A DNA stretch of 64,000 nucleotides from Hedera helix (lineage: Eukaryota > Streptophyta > Magnoliopsida > Apiales > Araliaceae): positions 43,104,292-43,168,291 of the forward strand of contig OX359267.1 in NCBI GenBank assembly GCA_947179155.2, read 5' to 3'. Both the position numbers and the translations under genes were made by a program. Positions within the stretch are counted from its first letter, which is position 1. Each line of letters opens with the position of its first letter. Shown here one piece after another: positions 23,173 through 36,352 of this stretch. Under the pieces are notes generated by a model. That model searched no databases. It saw only the letters and a program-made list of their open reading frames with translations, and was not told where the DNA came from.

Positions 23173-26100
23173 ATGACGGTGAATTCAAGCGAAGAGGTGA
23201 GATTTATATTTTGGTTGTGACTCAATCTTAGCTAATTCTGGCTATAATTTTATAAATTAAGTTGCATTCAAGTTTTTTCTCTGATTTAGCCACTCTTTTT
23301 ATTTACCTTAATTTTGGGTCTGATTCCTTTATCTAAACAGCTAGCTGCTCTAATGGGTAAATCACATTGTTTTTGGGTTCTGTTTGTTTCCAGGTTCTGT
23401 TTGTTTCCATTGAAACTACTAATTAAAAGTAAATAACATAGTTTCTGGATATAGAATTTCAATTTTCAGTAAAAATGTAACAGGTATGTTTGTGTTCGTG
23501 CAGGAGCTCAAATTGCCTCAAAAGATGAGAAAAAACGGACTATTTGCAGTTTAAAACAAACACTATTAACAGGACAAGTTTTCCATACTGAATTTGTACT
23601 ATTTTTGCAGAAGGGAAATGGTGGATGGCAGGATTTGTTTGGTTGTTCTAAATCTACCACGTTTTTTCACCATCATATCATCAATAATTTCCAGGTCTCC
23701 AAAGGAAATTGTGTTTTATGCATCACAATAAGATTTGCATGTGGGCAAGATTTCAGATTTGTGTCTGCCTTTTCTATCTTTGTATTGTGGCCCCCCTTTT
23801 TTTTTCTTGATTGGGACTTCTGGCCCTCTTATATTCCCTTTTATAGGATATGCAAATTAACATTGACAACTCTTATTGTTCAAGCACTTTTGGTTAGCCC
23901 CAAAGCTATGAATTCTTGATAAAAGAACAGATGCTAACAAGGGCAAAAGCCAAAGCTTCCTTTGGCAGTAGGGGTAGCCTTGACATTTCAGGGAGATATG
24001 TACTGCAACTCAATAATGGAGTTCTTGTATGTAGTTTTCCTTCTATTTAAAGTGGACCATGGAAATGAACTAGCTCGTTCTTAGCCTTTGAGATTAATAG
24101 CATAATCAACTTCAACTTGGTATAGCAGCATGAAGTTATATATGAAGTGTCCTGGTTTCTAATTTTCATCTTCATACAGTTGTTCTATGTAATCATAGTC
24201 TATTATATTTGCTGATGGTTATTTTTCATGCACGAATTATAACTGACCTCTTTGTTGTTGTACCCTATTAGTGATGTACAACTTAAATTTATATATTCTA
24301 CTGTTCCCTAATCCCTATGCATTATGAAAGTGTTCCATTAATATTCTGTCATGTATAATATTCCTTTCCACAGAATTCATGTGTTATTTTGTTGTTGTCA
24401 ACTTTCTCCCCACTCTTCCCTGACTCTCATCTTTTGCTCTTCCCGTGTGTTTGCTTGCTGAACCCTTTTGGCTCTCTTTTAAATAAGTTTTGCTTTAGTT
24501 GAAAAGATAAATTGATATTAACAGAATAATTTCCTTTTTTGTACAGGGCCAATATGCCTATAGCGTTGCAGTTTTGCCTGATGAAAGCACTACTGTTCCT
24601 CTTTGTGAATCACAGTCTTTCCTAAGCCTCTTAAAAGTTCCCGAGCCATTGAAACATTCTATATCCTTGGATGCGATTTTGAATAGCCAAAACAAAGTCA
24701 ACCGGGAGATGGAAAATGCAGATGGGTATTTCCCATGCTTTGCAGAAATGGATATAGAGAAGGGAAAGTCGGAGACACCTAAAACTAAGGATGACCCTAT
24801 TGGAAATTTGAAGCCCGAGGATTCAACAGTAAGTTCCATTTGTTTGCACACAATAGACAACCTCCTGATCTAAGATTCCAAATGTTAAGTACAATTTATT
24901 AGAGCTTGGGGATGGTATGAGAACCTTAGGTGTATTATCTAGCAAACCTTCATATAGTCTTTTGATTGGGCATCTACTTCTGCCAATGTGGTTCAATCAA
25001 TTTGACAATCAAAAGCATTTTGCAGAGGGCACTGCAGAGACAGATAAGCATACAGATGGGAGGGAATTTCATGCAGCTGTTAATGGACCACAGCGCTGTA
25101 TTACCAAAATTCAATTTCAGAGGTACATAGAATCCTCTAGCACAACCACCATTTGGTTATTTCCTTGATGATCTATTTTTCATGTAATATCCAGGCCTTC
25201 TCTCTGTTATATATGCAGATATGCTATAGCAGATACCAAATTCGGTTTCTGCATTTTTTCTGTATTACTGATCTGAGTAATTACATTCATTAAGTAATCA
25301 TTCAAAATAATAAAATATTGTGCCACTTGAAGACTAGACAGTTTCAAATTCTTTCCTCCTAATGGATTGGCAATTGGAAATACCCAGAGAAATTATAATA
25401 TGACGTAGAAAACTCCTATATGTTTATCACCTATAGTGCTGGACCTATGGCATAGAATGAATTGTGTTAGGTAGATAGTTGTTATGAACACATAAGGTTC
25501 CTCATGACAGATAACTAACCACACTTTCCTGGAGGATAAGATGAACACTTCAAACTTTAAACTGTACTATGATCAGGGCATTTGGAAATTACTTTATGAA
25601 AATTCAAAAATATAATTTAGAAAACTCCTAGGCTATGTTTGTTTGTAAAAATTATACTTAGGATTGAATTATTTGTATTAATTTAACACTATTCCGGACT
25701 ATATTTATCCCATGATAAGGGATTAATAGTCCTTTAAATAGTCCTTGGACTATTTTTTATCATTCTTAAGGTTATTTATGAGGGATTATATAATCCCATG
25801 ATAAATTTGGGATTAATAGTCTCCTTCATTTTAAACTATTAAATAGCTTTATGGGATTAATAGTCCAACATGAAAGGATTAATAATCCCTCATCATGGGA
25901 TAAAAAAGTCCGAAATAGTTTTAAATTAATACAAATAGTCCAATCCCAAGTATGTATTTTACAAACAAACATAGCCCTAGTCTTTTAGAGTTCCAAGCCT
26001 ACAGCCCGGAAGAGGATAGTTGTGTTAGTGTATTAGGCAGCCGTATGAACACAAACCTCATGACAATAGCAGCGCTTTTCTGGAAGATGGACACTTCAAA

Positions 26101-27582
26101 CTTTGAACTAGAATAAGGCAAGGCATCATACTCTCAACTTTTGGATTATGCAAAATCATGTAGGCTGATAATCATTACATGCAACTACTGTGGCTCGCTT
26201 TTAGATTATCTTGATCCTAGAAGATAACAAAACACTTTGGCTGTGATTATCGTTCATGGATGGCCACCCCAAGTTGGCCAGAGTGTCGCAAGATTTAATG
26301 TTGATTCCCTTGCTTCCCTCTTCTTCCTTTCCTTTTTCTTTTCTATTTTTCCAAAAAGAAAAACAAAACAGCCACATTGCATATCTTCTTTCCTCTGTAC
26401 CATGGGAATTTTGGAATTCTAGAAATCAGTTTATCCCTCATTAAAGTGTTTTATATATTTAGTGTATTGTTAAGGTTAAAATCCATCTCACTTGTCCTCT
26501 TTAATAAAAACATGTATACATTTTTAATTCATGTTTACTATATAGCCTGTAATTATGCATTCACAAAATGATGTTCCTTTGATTTCACAGATAAATCTGT
26601 TATCGAGAGAGTTCATGACACGCCAAATAACAGGCTGAGGAAATATAAGCGGTCTGCCTCGTTCAATTCAAGAAAAGTTGTTCTCCTGTTCTCAGTCTTG
26701 TAAGATCACCACCACCCATCATGTCATACATTATACTCATCTTAAGGTTCTGGATAAGATCTTGATCTAAAGAACTCTTATTTTGTGGTAATCTTGGATC
26801 TAAAGATACTTGCTTCACCGAAATTTTCCACAACCACATATTTGAATTTATCTGACTTGTGGTAAATGGAGAGAGATACAAATTTTTGTACAATATAAAA
26901 AGCAATCAAGGAGCCCGTACCTTTTTCCCCAAAGAGAACCATATCATATTATTAAGGATAGTAATAGAAAGCAGTTATACAGAAACTAGTATCCCTCTGA
27001 AGAGGATCAATCAACCTTTGTAGAGGCCCCATAACGAGCGAACTTAGACGACAAAGCAGCCACTCCATTAACCTTGCCATGCCCAAACATAAATTAGCAA
27101 TTCCCTAATGTTCCATGAGATTTAGAGTCTCTCATATATTGACTTCAATTTCTGGTGAGACTTGTTGACTTTGGGGGTCATTATAATTGACGGCCAATGG
27201 ATTCATCATGTAAGAATAAACCTGAAACTAGTAGCTGATAGCATCATACACGCCACAGGAGCTGGGGTTTTCTGTTAGATGCCTACTTCACATTGAAAAT
27301 CCGAGGATTCATTTATCAGTTTACTGGAAGAACATTTTTGATTAACAAAACTATTTGTTTAAATAATTTTTTGGGGACATATTTGTAATTCACAAATTGG
27401 GCTGCAAGATTTGTTTCAGCTTGTGATGCTCAAACATGTGTAGCTAATTACTATCCATCATCTTTCATTGCTTTTCTAATTATTGACATTTTTTCTGTTA
27501 CAGGTCGAGTATGGGAACAATGATTTTGATTTATTTGACCTTAAGAGTTAGGCAGATGGCAGATGGATCTCTTCATGGATGA
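23173..27582 (+). CDS. Plant-specific protein of unknown function with a C-terminal membrane anchor
   Basis: Seven exons: 23173–23196, 23611–23694, 23931–24026, 24547–24828, 25026–25122, 26591–26699 and 27504–27582. All junctions are GT–AG with consistent phase, giving 256 residues. The N-terminal part contains GWQDLFGCSKST. An acidic middle region follows. Then comes ALQRQISIQMGGNFMQLLMD (near residues 164–183), and a basic stretch leads to one hydrophobic helix at about 224–244 (VVLLFSVL…MILIYLTL) just before the C-terminus. I infer a tail-anchored single-pass protein with its N-terminal side in the cytosol. The last splice matters: reading through at 26700 stops at once, and another frame of the last exon would lose the helix. 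I recognise the style of an uncharacterised plant family but cannot give a function. Confidence 0.75.
25631..25976. mobile_element. Tourist-like (PIF/Harbinger-derived) MITE in intron 5 of the unknown gene
   Basis: The 346-bp element has termini GGCTATGTTTGTTTGTAAAA and the exact complement TTTTACAAACAAACATAGCC. CTA is duplicated at 25628–25630 and 25977–25979. GGC-starting ends and a 3-bp target duplication are Tourist hallmarks. The interior is fold-back-like, with repeated GGGATTAATAGTCC. Confidence 0.9.
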
Positions 27583-28039
27583 CCAGACTTTCCTTCCCAG
27601 TCTCATGGCACTGAATCTTCTTTTCTTTTCTTTTTTTGGTTGTATGATCATGCTCAATCTTCGTTAGTCTCTTTAGGGATGTTAGAGGGTTCTCGTCTTC
27701 TATGTATATAAAGTTGAAATCAAATTTTGTGATTTCATATTATCATTAATTTTATCCTCTCCATTAGACAACCATCTTATGTGTAATTGCTTGCAATGGT
27801 TTCGATGCTTGTTTGACAACCGCCAATTGGCAACATGGGAATGTATCCGGTGAAGATCTTCCTAATCATATAGATGGAAAAAGTAACAGATTTTTCCTAG
27901 CCTGTCAGTTGTCACAGAATGTGTTCCATGCAATGTGTGTGTGTGTTCTGATTGACACGAAAAGGATGGTTCAAGCCACTAAGGACTAGCTCGTTTGGAT
28001 TCCAGAGGTGGCCAAGTTTCGCTCACCGGAAGAACCAAA

Positions 28040-28165
28040 ACTAGAGAGGTACCAATTAAGAGAGTCGGAAGAAGAGGTACCTATTAGGAGAGTCGGAAGA
28101 AGAATTCCGCAAGTGATTGCAAATTGTTACTAGAGAGGTAACAATTAAGAGAGTCGGAAGACAAA
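28040..28165. repeat. Three copies of a ~33-bp repeat
   Basis: GAGAGGTACCAATTAAGAG plus GTCGGAAGA recurs at about 28040, 28074 and 28129. It lies between the convergent 3' ends of the unknown gene and the RABH1 gene. Confidence 0.75.
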
Positions 28166-28538
28166 TTGTGTTACCCTAAAAGGATCTGCGGCATTTAAGG
28201 TTTCAAATAAAGTTTAAATATCAGATACCGGCATACAGGAAAGGGTTAAACCAAGGCAGGAAAAGAATAAAAAAACCGAAGGAAGTAATATAAAAGACAA
28301 TAACACATTTATACTGTCGATTAAATGTCTTTGATATGATTGCTGCCAACTTCTGTCTAGAGACTGGAAACAACTCAACACTAAATCTGAAAAGGTAGCA
28401 TGAATTACCTACCGTATTTCCATCTCACTTCAGATTCTGAAACCAACTGATATGAACATCATTGACTGGACCTTCAGTTGAGGTATTATGTGATCGAAAG
28501 TGCTTTTTTTTTGGCCATCTTCCAATTTACTGCTTTCT

Positions 28539-30606
28539 CTAGCACGCGCAGCCTCCCCCTTGCTGCTCTGTCTGGGAAGAATTAATTGTAGGCTTCAGAT
28601 TCACGTCAACCATGTCTTCCTGTCTTGTTGATGAAAGGGTTTCCATCCCTGGCAAGGCAGCAGCAATCTTTCGAAATAGAGGCTGAAAGTTAACATTTGT
28701 ATTAGATCATGGTCTCAAGAGGCATTATATCAACGGATATCATGATGTGGTATCTCAAAGGATTACACAAGGAAATATCCTAGAAATACTACTACTGTGT
28801 CAGAATGCAACGGATATTAAGCATCCGATGCAGGATTTTTTTTGTTAAACAAAAGAATAAATGAAGAACATGAAAATCTCCACCTTGATATTAAATCCGG
28901 CTTTTGCACTCGTCTCTATAAACATGATTCCAGACTCACGAGCTTTAGCATCTCCTTCTTCAATTGAAACTTGCCTATTTGGTCACCAGGAGCATTATTA
29001 TTAGAATAAGTATAAAAAATGTAAACTGTGTAAGCAAAAGCTGAGTGTATCGACACATAATGTACGATCCAGAGTTTATGCAGTTATCTTGAGTGTATAG
29101 AGACACATAATGTATGATCCAGAATTTATGCAGTTATCTTCAGCCCGCATAAAGAAAATGATCTTGAGAAAACGGGAAGTTGCCTATAATATCTATAAGA
29201 ATGACCTACATAACGGAGGATATACTTTTTAAAGCCTACAGCCTTTAAAAGTGAAATCAAGTTGTATAAAGCTATAAAGCAATACTGTAATATCAAACCA
29301 GCTGATACAACTACAGTATGAAACCATGAGAGATTTCAAAAACTGGAAAACCCCAAACAGAAAAGTATTTAGTCCAACAGTTTGTTCCTACCTTTTATCA
29401 ACAAGATCAGTTTTGTTCCCAACAAGGACTATAATGACATCACTGCCTCGTTCAGTACGCACTTCTTCAACCCATTTAGAAGTGTTCAAAAATGATTGTC
29501 GATCTGCATGGTGAGTATTCAATTTGTTAAGATTAAAACAGAAAAGAATGAATCACATCAATTCATATTGGAAAAATTATATAACCACAACACATTTATA
29601 CATGTATGAAAGGTTATTAGAAAAATTATATAACTACAACACATTTATATATGTAAGGTAAAGGGCCATTCAGATTGACTTGACGGTTCTTATATCAGGT
29701 CAAGGTATAGGAAAGATCTGCATTTGTATAGCAAAGACTTGCATTTCCATGGCCTCCTTGCAATCGATGCAAAACAATGCCCAGGAAATTCAACTGTGTC
29801 CTATAAGAGAATCCTACATGCTGTGTATTTCAGAATGATCATGCACTTCTCTTTTTGAAACAGCCTTTATGAACAAAAGCAACTACAGAGGTGAAAAGTT
29901 TTTAGAAAAAAATTAACCATAATTTTACTAATATGTACTAGAAATTATATTCGACATCAGACTGAGAAAATACCGCAACACCGACAAACAAACTAGCAAG
30001 AAATACATCCATAGGTCTATAGATCATCTTTTTTTATTTATTTATTTAAGCTGCTACTCACTTGCAACGTCATAGACAATCACTGCAACAGAAGAATCTC
30101 GGATGTAGCTGGGAATGAGACTCCTAAACCTCTCTTGCCCGGCAGTATCCCTGCAAAGTTGCAGCAATACATGTTAGAAAACTTAAAATCGAATTGAAGC
30201 ATGCTTTTTCCAAAAGGGGAGAGAGAAAAAAGATGACGGAAAATGTCAATAAGAGAATATTCTTGTGCAGAGCAAAAAGATAATGAATGAACCACACATT
30301 AACAGCCTTGAAAATATTGATCAATTTTATGCCCCAATAAAAGAAATGGTGACATCCAATATAAATATTAATTTTGTTTTATTTAACATATTCATGAATT
30401 AATAATAATAAAATTAACAGTAATTAGGTCATATTCCTAATATTCTAAAATAATTTTATAAAGAATTCTAAATGTGTTTCTTAAACAATTTTATCATTAC
30501 TAAGTTAATGTTTCAAAGAGTTGAGTACATGAGGAAGCATCTCACTAACACTATGTCTTTGAGTTCTAAACAGAAAAGAAAAGAACATGAAGCTTAAATT
30601 ACAATA

Positions 30607-30647
<41 letters not shown>

Positions 30648-33209
30648 CACATCCACAGCAACCGGTTGCTAGGCTACTATTTCGGCAACTAAAACATGAG
30701 GCATTTTTGCTGTGGGAGTCCCTGCCGCTAGAGGCTCTAGCGGCATGGACTTTTTTAAGCTAATTTTGAGTTGTTGGAACAGTAGTCATAACAACTGGTT
30801 GCTGTGGATTAACTCCATATATATATATATATATAATGAGTTTATCTCGAGTTTTTTTAGTAAAATTTAACCTTACGGATAGAAAGATCATGCAAAAATA
30901 TAAGTAAACGTAAATTTTTATTTAATTTGAGGTTATGTAACACTATTATTATAACATTGTAAAATAAGTTTATTTTTTGACAACTAAGATCAGTTAAACA
31001 TCTATTACCATAAAGTCGATAATAGATATCACTAAATCATATGAAAATTATATGTTTTTTAAATCCGTACGATTGGATTTATCTAACAAAACCTAAAAAT
31101 GGACGTATTAATCATATGGGGTATACTGGTTAGATACCCTTTAAGGTATATCCCTTTTTCACAATATATATATATATATATATATATATGGGGCCGCATC
31201 CATGACATACGTTTGCCGGAAGTATTGTTTCAGCAACTAAAACAGAGAGTAATTTGTTTGTTAATTTGTCTGCCGTTAAAGGCTCTAGTGGCAAGTGGAA
31301 AAAAAATTTGGCCTTGCCGCTAGAGCCTCTAACGACAGTATGTTCCAACATACATATGTTGTGGATGCGCTACCTATATACATATACATATACATATATA
31401 TATATAGATAGATAGATAGATATTATATATTTAGATATACATATATGGATAGATAGATAAGTTATAGATTTTTTTTTCATGTTGTTACCGAGTTTATAAA
31501 GGAAAAGGAAATAAAATTTAATTTTTACATTTACATTACTAATTTACCATTGTATTAAATTTGTTGTGTTTATATGTAGAGGGTATAATAGGTGTTAGTT
31601 TATCGTCCAAATCTGTCCCATTTTTGAAAAGAAAACTTTGACAAGTAAAGTGACCAACTTTTCCATCCATTTCTTATATTTTGTTCATGAAAAAACTCAG
31701 AAACAAGAGAACGGGTGTATTGGACTGAAAACTTACACTGTTCGTCATTTTCTTTTCTTTTTCATCCCATTTAAAACTCAGTATAGTAGTTTAAGTATTC
31801 AAACAGAGAAGTTCAAAAAGAAACCTACCAAAGTTGCAAACGAACTGTTCGATCTTCAAGGTACATTGTTTTGGACAAGAAATCAATTCCAATGGTAGCC
31901 TGCACTTCAAATGCCAAATATTAGGACATGATTCTAACTTAATTCTGAATTACTACAAATGAAATAAATTAACAAATATTGGAGATAAAAGGGAAGAACA
32001 AGACAGTAGAGAACTACGCTTTATGTTACATGTACCCTTCACTTTGTCCTTTTGGGCATCCAGTAAATGATAACGGAGCCTTCTTTAAAATCTGCATGTT
32101 GTGATACTATGTTGTATGTTACATGTATTCTTCACTTTGTCTATAACTACATGTATTTCACACACAACAATTTGACAAGAGAATGGGCATTGGACACTTT
32201 ATTTTAGTGTAAAAATTGGCAAAATTGAGAAATATCCGTATTCAACCGGACACTTCATTTTAGTCAATGTAACTTAGACTATGTTAGAAACAATTAGACC
32301 AATTTTAACTATATTTCAACTATTTTTAACTATATCTTTAAGAACTCTTTACCAGCGTACCACGTTGTGTATAAAACATATTTCGTACCCAAGTGATCTA
32401 AATAAAACTACCCCTACTGTACTCCGTATCACAAGAAGCCACATACCATATCGACCACGATTTAAGTAACATAAGTTTGGGTTTAATCAGCTCTACCACT
32501 TAACTACCCAAATCTGTCACATTCATCTCACAATGAGAGTCCTCTTTTAACCTCAATATATCAGTCAGATTATATTTGACCAAGTTGTGATCATGACCAT
32601 TAACTATACCAAAAATCAAAATAATCATCATGTTCAAGTCAAACTTTTCTTGAAAACTTTGATTTTTATGAAGTGGACTCTAATATTCCGAAAGGATATA
32701 GTATCACTATCAGATTGCTACTCCAATAAAATGGAGCAAGAAGATGCATTTAAACTATTAACTGCCACAGATCAAATTCTACCCGAGCTAGCTAACTATA
32801 AGCTAGTTTTCAACTGGATATATTCACAACATGTTTCAAATTATAATCTACCAACAATAATACCATCAAATGAGATATATAGATACAATACCAATTTATA
32901 TACACAACTATGCAATTAGACCAACACAAAAAGTATAAACGATTGAATTTATTAGAGATAAAATAGGTTCACGATCTCAAATGCATAATCCCTAATTCCT
33001 CAAACTTAAATTTCCAATCGAATCTCATAAACACTCCCGAATTAAAACAGGATACGAGATGAAAAATAGCATTCAAATCATAAAATAATTACCTGATAAG
33101 TAGTGTCGAATTTATCGTACATGAAGCGAGTGATAATGCTTGTTTTACCGACGGATTGATCTCCCAAGAAAACCAGCTTGTACTTGGCCAAAGGTGACAC
33201 CACCGCCAT
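28539..33209 (-). CDS. RABH1B: RABH1-family (Rab6-type) small GTPase
   Basis: Six exons on the minus strand: 33209–33093, 31899–31829, 30150–30062, 29503–29392, 28974–28884 and 28682–28539 (stop 28541–28539), giving 207 residues; Arabidopsis RABH1b has 208. All nucleotide-binding motifs are present: GDQSVGKTS at 16–24, TIGIDF at 41–46, WDTAGQE at 63–69, NKTD at 122–125 and ETSAKAG at 150–156. The C-terminus GGGCAC is a CXC double-geranylgeranylation signal. Rab6-type GTPases act in Golgi and trans-Golgi vesicle tethering and retrograde transport. The assignment to RABH1 rests on the switch and interswitch sequence; the b paralogue is a guess. Intron 2 carries two related MITEs. Confidence 0.95.
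29043..29140. repeat. ~49-bp tandem duplication in RABH1 intron 4
   Basis: The unit GAGTGTAT…ACACATAATGTA…CAGTTATCTT occurs twice in a row with few differences. Confidence 0.85.
29571..29657. repeat. 49-bp tandem duplication in RABH1 intron 3
   Basis: GAAAAATTATATAACCACAA and following bases recur starting at 29620. Confidence 0.8.
30644..30816. mobile_element. (TA)n-embedded MITE, copy A (RABH1 intron 2)
   Basis: The 173-bp element has inverted ends GGGTCACATCCACAGCAACC and, from the right, GGAGTTAATCCACAGCAACC. It lies between two (AT)n tracts. Its centre has the palindrome TGCCGCTAGAGGCTCTAGCG (with CA) near 30723–30745. Insertion within TA microsatellites recalls the rice Micron MITEs. 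Confidence 0.75.
31190..31374. mobile_element. (TA)n-embedded MITE, copy B (RABH1 intron 2)
   Basis: It begins GGGGCCGCATCCATGACATA and its right end, inverted, is GGTAGCGCATCCACAACATA. (TA)n lies on the left and a TA/CATA-rich tract on the right. It shares GGCTCTAG and GCCGCTAGAGCC blocks with copy A, 370 bp away. Confidence 0.7.
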
Positions 33210-33543
33210 GCTTATCAATAACTTAACTGCTTCTTTTTTCTCCGAGTCGACGATCGGATCTGAAATCCGTATATATGTGGAGAGAGGAATAGATAGTTTC
33301 AGAGGAAAGAGAAAATTGTCTTGTATTTATATAGGCGCAGAGTGCGTCCGAGAAGAACCCGCCAAACTTCACACAAGACGAAGACGGCAAGGTCAAACAA
33401 GCAATATATACACGTATTTGAAAAATAGTTTGCATGCGTCACCATTTTAATTTGTATGCCTCCCTAATTGTAGTTAGAATTACGCTCATGTCCGTGCCAC
33501 CTAACTGCTTAGCTGGGCAAATCTCACGAAATTTAATTATATA
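33210..33543. promoter_or_regulatory. 5' flank of the RABH1 gene
   Basis: The first ~150 bp left of 33360 read on the minus strand as a plausible 5' UTR with TATATAGG-like sequence (TATAAATACAAGAC on the minus strand near 33330). No competing gene is seen. Confidence 0.35.
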
Positions 33544-34037
33544 TCTATAATATAAAATAGTGCGATTCAAATCTTAAAACTTTAATATTTAATGGTCTTA
33601 AATTAATTTAAATTTCAATATCTAATAGTCTAAAATTATTTAAGACTTCAATATCTAACGGTCACTAATTTATCTCTCATTTTTCCCTCCAAATTCAACA
33701 TCTTTTTTCAAAAATGTATCCACTCATATTTTTTGCCCAAATCAAATTCACCGCTACATAATAATAATAATAATAATAATAATAATAGTAATAGAAATTA
33801 TATTATTATTATTATTATTATAATATAGTGGTGAATTTGATTTGGGCGGAAAATGTGATTGGATAAATTTTTGAAAAAAAAATGTTGAATTTGGAGGAGA
33901 AAATGAGAGATAAATTAGTGATCGTTGGATGTTGAAGTCTCAAATGATTTTAGACTATTGGATGTTGAAGTCTAAATTAATTTGAGACCGTTGGATGTTA
34001 AAAATTTTAAATTTGAACCGCTCTGTTTTATATATAA
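33544..34037. mobile_element. Two Helitron 5' ends in inverted orientation, forming a ~490-bp fold-back
   Basis: The left half begins TCTATAATATAAAATAG, the same start as the Helitron at 17453. It continues with the same blocks (TTAATGGTCTTAAATTAATT, CGGTCACTAATTTATCT, CCCAAATCAAATTCACC). The right half, from about 33820, is an inverted copy of these blocks and ends near the complement of AAACAGAGCGGTTC. Between them lies (AAT)n / (ATT)n. No hairpin-CTAG 3' end is visible for either half. Confidence 0.65.
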
Positions 34038-34623
34038 TATATATATATATATAACTCTCAATTAATTTCGAGTTATAAAATAAGATTATTTTATTATTTA
34101 TTATTTAATACTTTTAGAACAAAATAATCTATAATTAAGTTTAAAATAAATAAGCAAAATAATTTTTAAAAGTATAAATAAATATACAAGTGAGTACCGT
34201 CTCTTCAAGTCTTCTTTAATAAATAAAATAAATAAAAAAGTCTCTTATGTTTTGTAACGAAGGAACTCGACTGCATTTGTACTTGTTGGAGAATATAAAA
34301 TTTGATCAAGTGGTCATCTTCCTTAATTGGGTTCGGTCGGACTTGTTTCAGGTTTTACTTATTATTTTAATATTGTAATACGTAATATATTATGATAATT
34401 GTTAAAATAATAATAATAAATTATTTAAATTCATTTATCAAAAAATGCTGAAAGAAGACAATTAACAGAAAAAACTGTTCATATACTTTCATTTTAAAAA
34501 TCTGATCATCTACCCCTTTTTACTTTTCTGATTTTTCAGTGCCAAGCTTTTAGATGCTTTTTTTTTTTAAGGAAAATTCTAAACTTACTTATATTTATAT
34601 TTTTCTTTGAAGAAAAATTATAA

Positions 34624-34785
34624 ACTTACCTATATTTTGTACCCGCTAGATTTATCTGCACTAAAGACAAATGAGTATGACCCACTTTTAAATTAATAAG
34701 ATAAAATGAAGTAGGACCAAACTCATTTGTCTTTAATACGAATAAACCTAACCGATATAAAATATAAGTAAATATAAAAATACTC
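34624..34785. repeat. Short fold-back repeat
   Basis: Inverted arms of about 70 bp: AAAGACAAATGAGTATGACC on the left pairs with ACCAAACTCATTTGTCTTTA on the right. It resembles the fold-back at 15320 in size and in the AGTATGACCC block, so both may belong to one MITE family. Confidence 0.6.
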
Positions 34786-34801
34786 TGTTTTGAAAAGTAG
34801 C

Positions 34802-35125
34802 GCTCTCCCCGTCCCATATTAGGCGCCCATTTTTTCTTTTTTATCTATCCTAAATTAATTGTCATATATCTAAGTTATAAAATTATTGTTAACTTTTAAA
34901 AAATAATTTAAAATATTTTTAAGCTCATAATTAGCACGATTCATTTAAATTTGTAAAATAATAAATTTTATACCTAGTTTTATTTTTTAAATAATTCATA
35001 ATATTCAAAATTGTATTAACATAAATTAATTGAATTCATGTCAATTTTGAGTTTAAAAATATCTCAAATTAATTTTTTCAAAAGCAATATTTATCTTATA
35101 ATTTAAAACCGTATTATTTTTGCTC
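34802..35125. mobile_element. Degenerate Stowaway-type MITE
   Basis: The left end CTCTCCCCGTCCCATATTAG is Stowaway-like. Internal blocks AATTCATGTCAATTTTGAGT and TAATTGAATTCATG match the elements at 36093 and 46574. The right terminus is eroded. Confidence 0.5.
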
Positions 35126-36092
35126 ACTTTTTACCAAGTGCACCTTTCACAATTTCTAGATATATCTAATTAGTTTATGGCAAAGTTAAACCATTAATAA
35201 CTTGGCTATCTTGAAAAAAAAATTAAAAAAATAACTAAATACTAATGTTAATTATGTGAACAAAAGTTATTAAAGTATTAAAAATTAAAATATATTGAAT
35301 GAAAAAAAAAATAGTTGAAGATATTTATTTAATAAAAGTATATTAAAAATAAAATTATTATTTTAATTTATTTGTTATTTAAAAAGTGAGTATTTAATAT
35401 GGAAGAGAGGAAATAGAAAGATCTTCATAAATAAATAAAAACTCACAAAAAGCTCATTATGTTGAGGCACTTTTATATCATTTGGCATATATATATAGAA
35501 AGTGTCTTTTTAGTTTTTAGTACAAACAGAGATTTAAAAAGGAATAAGTTTAAGCACATTATAATTAAATATAATATTAATTTAAATTATTAAAAATGTA
35601 ATTTAATATAAAAATTTATGTTAAATTTTATTTTTTAATAATTAAAATTAAAATTATATTTAATATTATATTCTGAGTGTAGTATACGTATGCTTGTCCT
35701 TAAAAAATGAAACCGACAGCATACACAGATGTGCAGGCAGGATTCCCTTGTAACGGATGATGTGGAAAGCACATTTTAGTGTAGTATGAGATATTGATTA
35801 TTAGAAGTAATACGAAGGATGAATTATTTTAGAGTCCGTTATGTATTAAAAAAATAATAATTATTAAATTATGATTATAATTTATATCAATAGGTGAGAT
35901 TTGATAATATTAATTTATTATACTAAATACCTCAACTCGCTAAAATATACTCACTATTGTTATCGACGAAACTCAATAAAAAAATTGATATATAAAATTA
36001 TAAAATATATTATTTTTTATTATTTTATTAGCTCTTTGTTCGATCATAACATATATTTTGTTTTCCTTCTCCTCCGAGGTGTTTAGTATAAA
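35126..36092. other. AT-rich spacer
   Basis: Very AT-rich with no coding frame, RNA gene or transposon end that I can support. Confidence 0.45.
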
Positions 36093-36352
36093 CTCCATCC
36101 GTTCCAAATTATAATATTGCTATTGATTTTTTAAAAGTCATTTTGATATATTTTTAAATTTAAAATTGACACGATTGATTTAAGTTTTCAAAATAATAAA
36201 TTTTATAATTAGTAATACTTCTTAAATAGTTTATCATATTCATAATTGTATTGATAAAATTAAATAAATTCATGTTAATTTTGAGTTTAAAAATATTTAA
36301 AATTAACTTTTTTTAAATCATTACTAATCTTATAATTTGGAATCGAGGGACT
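36093..36352. mobile_element. Stowaway-type MITE
   Basis: It begins CTCCATCCGTTCCAAATTAT and ends ATAATTTGGAATCGAGGGAC, an inverted repeat with a few mismatches. It is closely related to 46574–46833. Confidence 0.7.

Noticed and set aside
24558..24860. 100-codon minus-strand frame
   Set aside because: It mirrors exon 4 of the plus-strand unknown gene, which has matching splice sites and phase.
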